From positions 1 through 64,000 of the forward strand of contig NZ_LDRU01000061.1 of assembly GCF_001476285.1 (NCBI RefSeq): DNA of 64,000 nucleotides, read 5' to 3'. The DNA is from Microbacterium testaceum. Its GTDB lineage: Bacteria > Actinomycetota > Actinomycetes > Actinomycetales > Microbacteriaceae. Position numbers and translations under genes: made by a program. Below are positions 61,802 through 64,000 of the stretch, piece by piece; position 1 is the stretch's first letter; every line of letters starts with the position of its first letter. The notes beneath the pieces were generated by a model. The model was not told the origin of the DNA. It worked only from the letters and a program-made list of their open reading frames with translations, and ran no database searches.

Positions 61802-64000
61802 ATGCGCTTTTCTTCTCGGTTCTGGTTGGTGTCCGTGGTGGCCACGGTCTCCCTCGTCATCGGCGTGGCCGTTCCTCTCGATGCCGCGACGGCGGTCGCT
61901 CCGGCGACGCTTCGCCCCGCGGAAGTGCCGCACGAGGACACGGCCGCTCTCCCGTCGACCGATGAGGCCGCTCCTGTCCCTCAGCTGCCCGAGGGGTCTT
62001 TCGCCATCCCGTCCGACAAGACCCTGCCCCGCGACCGCGCCGAGGTCATCCCGGATCCGACGCCGCCGCCCGTCTCAGACGCCGTGGCCGAGTGGGAGAA
62101 GCGCTCCGTCGACACGTCCGGGCTTCGTCGTGTCGACGAGTCCGAGGATTCCACGCGGTACACGAATGCCTCCGGAGCCACGGTCACGCGCGTGTCGTCC
62201 GAGCCCGAGCGTGCGCGGGACGACAACGGCGAGTGGGCCGACGTCAACACTTCCGTCTCGCGCGATGGTGACGACTGGACCGTGCAGAACCACCCCCTCG
62301 ATCCGGTCTTCCGTGGCGGGCGCGGACACGCCCCGTCCGTGGAGGTCTCACGCGACGGCCACGACGTTTCGTTCGCGCTCCTCGGCGCGGAACCGGGCGA
62401 GCTCGCCGCTCCGTACTGGTGGTGGGACGACTGGGAGGAGCTCACCTATCAGGACGTCTTCGGAAGTGCCGACCTGGAGTATCGCGTGGAGCCCGGTGCG
62501 GTCAAGGAGTCGCTCGTCCTGGATGCCGTGCCGACGAAGCGCTCGTCCTGGACCTGGCGGATCGACGCGGGCTCATTGACTCCGGCCCTCGGCGAGGCGG
62601 ATTCCGTGATCTTCACCGATGCGGAGGGCACCGAGGTTCTGATGATCCCGACCCCCGTCGCCACCGACTCGAGCGGGGTCGAGGGTGAGCGCGAGAGCGC
62701 CAGCACAGCGCTGAAGGTCTCGCTCTGGCAGGCGAGCGACCGGTCGTGGCGGTACACCGTGCGTGCGGACCGGGCGTGGTTGAGCGATCCGGCGCGCCTG
62801 TACCCCGTGCGGATCGACCCGACGATGAAGACCCCGAACGGCACCACCGCCTACAAGTCCGATGGAACGACGTGGTACGGCGCGCAGATGGTCGGCAACA
62901 CCCGCGAGGGAAACCGTGACAAGTATTGGCGATCGGTGGTCTCGTACGACTACGGGAACCTGCCGGGGCAGTTCATCGCCGCCGCGACCATGGGGATCGA
63001 TTACGACGACCACGGCACGACCTCGACGCAGACGGGGTGGGTGCAGCACGCGAGCGCCTTCTCGTACAACGGCATGGGCTCGCACCTCGGCTCGTACACC
63101 CTCGGGACCGACTGGACCGCTGTCGAGGGCGACGGGGTCGCGGCGCGACTCGCGAGCAATCTGCGCATCGGAGATCGTCCCGCGTTCATGATCGGCGGCT
63201 GGGAGGGCTCGTCCTACTCGTTCAAACACATCCAGTCTGCGCTGTGGGTGGAGTCGTGGGATTACCCGTCCGTCGGCGGATGGGGACCAGCCGACGGCGG
63301 GACGGGGATCTCGCTCACGCCGACTCTGGGGTTGAGGGCATCCAACCCGGGTAATCGCCCCCAGCAGTATCTCTTCGAGCTCGCCACCGATCCGGGCCTC
63401 ACCGACAGGATCGCCATTCAGGGATGGGGAAGCGGAACCCAGTTCCAGATCCCCTCGGGACTGCTGCGAACCGGGACGTCGTACTACTGGCGCGTTTCGA
63501 TGGTCGATGACCTCGACGGTCTCTGGGGTCAATCGACCCTCTTCCGGTCACCGGTCTACAACTTCTCCACGAACGCCGTCCCGCTCCCGAATGCCGCGAC
63601 GGCGACGCCCGGCAGCCCCGTGACCGAGACCCCGGCCACGGTCACCACGTTGACGCCGACCCTTCGGGTGGGCGCTGTCGCCGACACCGACGGCACGGGC
63701 GGTTCGATGACGTACCAGTTCAAGATCGCGACGGGCCAGGATGCCAGGTCCGGGGCCGTCGTGGCCTCGGGCTGGGTGACCGCCGTCGACGGCGTCGCCT
63801 CCTGGACGGTGCCGCCGGGCACGTTGCAGGACGGCGGCGTCTACTCGTGGACGGTCACGACGAATGATGGGCGAGACACCAACACCGAAAACGGCTGGGT
63901 ACGCCGCCTCAGGACTGATCTCAGACTCGGGGCGTCCGGCCCGTCTCCCTACGACACCGCCGGCCCGGTGACGACGAACCTCGCCAACGGCAATGTCAAT
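61802..64000 (+). CDS. Large secreted RHS-type protein (3' truncated by window)
   Basis: 733 codons are visible, open to the end. ATG 61802 is followed by a signal peptide (SRFWLVSVVATVSLVIGVAV, cleavage near PLDAATA) and a long exported region: an acidic Pro/Thr-rich linker, a beta-rich domain (YWWWDDWEELTYQDVFGSAD, LYPVRIDPTMKTPNG), and a DNRLRE-like lectin-like section with repeated Trp/Tyr. Two fibronectin-like modules follow (about 500-690; SPVTETPATVTTLTPTLRVG). The last residues PYDTAGPVTTNLANGNVN are the usual entry to an RHS/YD-repeat shell. Such proteins often end in a toxin domain with an immunity gene next door; that part is outside the window. Codon use is less GC-strict than its neighbours. 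Confidence 0.82.
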   Translation, partial: MRFSSRFWLVSVVATVSLVIGVAVPLDAATAVAPATLRPAEVPHEDTAALPSTDEAAPVPQLPEGSFAIPSDKTLPRDRAEVIPDPTPPPVSDAVAEWEKRSVDTSGLRRVDESEDSTRYTNASGATVTRVSSEPERARDDNGEWADVNTSVSRDGDDWTVQNHPLDPVFRGGRGHAPSVEVSRDGHDVSFALLGAEPGELAAPYWWWDDWEELTYQDVFGSADLEYRVEPGAVKESLVLDAVPTKRSSWTWRIDAGSLTPALGEADSVIFTDAEGTEVLMIPTPVATDSSGVEGERESASTALKVSLWQASDRSWRYTVRADRAWLSDPARLYPVRIDPTMKTPNGTTAYKSDGTTWYGAQMVGNTREGNRDKYWRSVVSYDYGNLPGQFIAAATMGIDYDDHGTTSTQTGWVQHASAFSYNGMGSHLGSYTLGTDWTAVEGDGVAARLASNLRIGDRPAFMIGGWEGSSYSFKHIQSALWVESWDYPSVGGWGPADGGTGISLTPTLGLRASNPGNRPQQYLFELATDPGLTDRIAIQGWGSGTQFQIPSGLLRTGTSYYWRVSMVDDLDGLWGQSTLFRSPVYNFSTNAVPLPNAATATPGSPVTETPATVTTLTPTLRVGAVADTDGTGGSMTYQFKIATGQDARSGAVVASGWVTAVDGVASWTVPPGTLQDGGVYSWTVTTNDGRDTNTENGWVRRLRTDLRLGASGPSPYDTAGPVTTNLANGNVN

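Overview
The window is 64 kb of very GC-rich DNA with dense, often overlapping genes. Asp-Ala is often written GATGCC although other Asp codons are almost always GAC, and many start codons sit 6-8 nt behind a TANNNT -10 box. Gene content (ChvE/Mms sugar transporter, actinobacterial LigB, LytR-CpsA-Psr protein, PucR and MocR regulators, NylC-like hydrolase, AGAO-like amine oxidase) points to an actinobacterium, most likely Microbacteriaceae and probably Microbacterium. This placement is inference. I see no rRNA, tRNA, CRISPR array, insertion sequence or prophage.

Layout. 1-5.2 kb: two luciferase-like flavoenzymes, a lipoprotein, a Nudix hydrolase, and a TetR repressor divergent from a DUF418 membrane protein with a palindrome over the shared start region. 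5.3-10.3 kb: RecQ-type helicase divergent from ATP-dependent DNA ligase B, an alpha/beta-hydrolase-like protein, and a NYN nuclease-like protein. 10.3-10.9 kb: non-coding array of 206-bp repeats. 10.9-13.3 kb: Gfo/Idh oxidoreductase divergent from an M20 peptidase. 13.4-20.1 kb: LacI repressor, then a ChvE-MmsA-MmsB monosaccharide ABC transporter with matching operators, then a degenerate ChvE paralogue. 20.2-23.1 kb: NarL-type two-component system plus a DUF4097 protein.

23.2-41.4 kb is the most distinctive region, a catabolic island for amines or omega-amino compounds. On the minus strand lies a GabT-like aminotransferase / glutaryl-CoA dehydrogenase-like / aldehyde dehydrogenase operon, divergent from a PucR regulator. 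A class III CoA-transferase is coupled to a LacI regulator. Divergent from that is a long plus-strand operon: copper amine oxidase, complete peptide-type ABC transporter, NylC-like N-terminal-nucleophile hydrolase, PaiB-like flavoprotein, C45-type acyltransferase and a small membrane protein. Read together (inference), oligomers or amides are imported and hydrolysed, amines are oxidised, amino groups are removed, and a C5-like dicarboxylate is activated to its CoA ester and dehydrogenated.

41.3-50.2 kb: EamA exporter and MarR regulator sharing a double operator, HrpA helicase bordered on both sides by one family of 80-85-bp repeats, a GH3 lipoprotein and an LCP protein. 50.2-57.3 kb: minus-strand operon for cyclic-amide (dihydropyrimidine or hydantoin) use, with ureidopropionase-like amidohydrolase, dihydropyrimidinase, LLM flavoenzyme and an NMT1/THI5-type ABC transporter, divergent from a MocR regulator (57.5-58.9 kb). 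58.9-61.6 kb: aldo-keto reductase and a DUF255 thioredoxin-fold protein. From 61.8 kb a large secreted RHS-type protein runs off the end.
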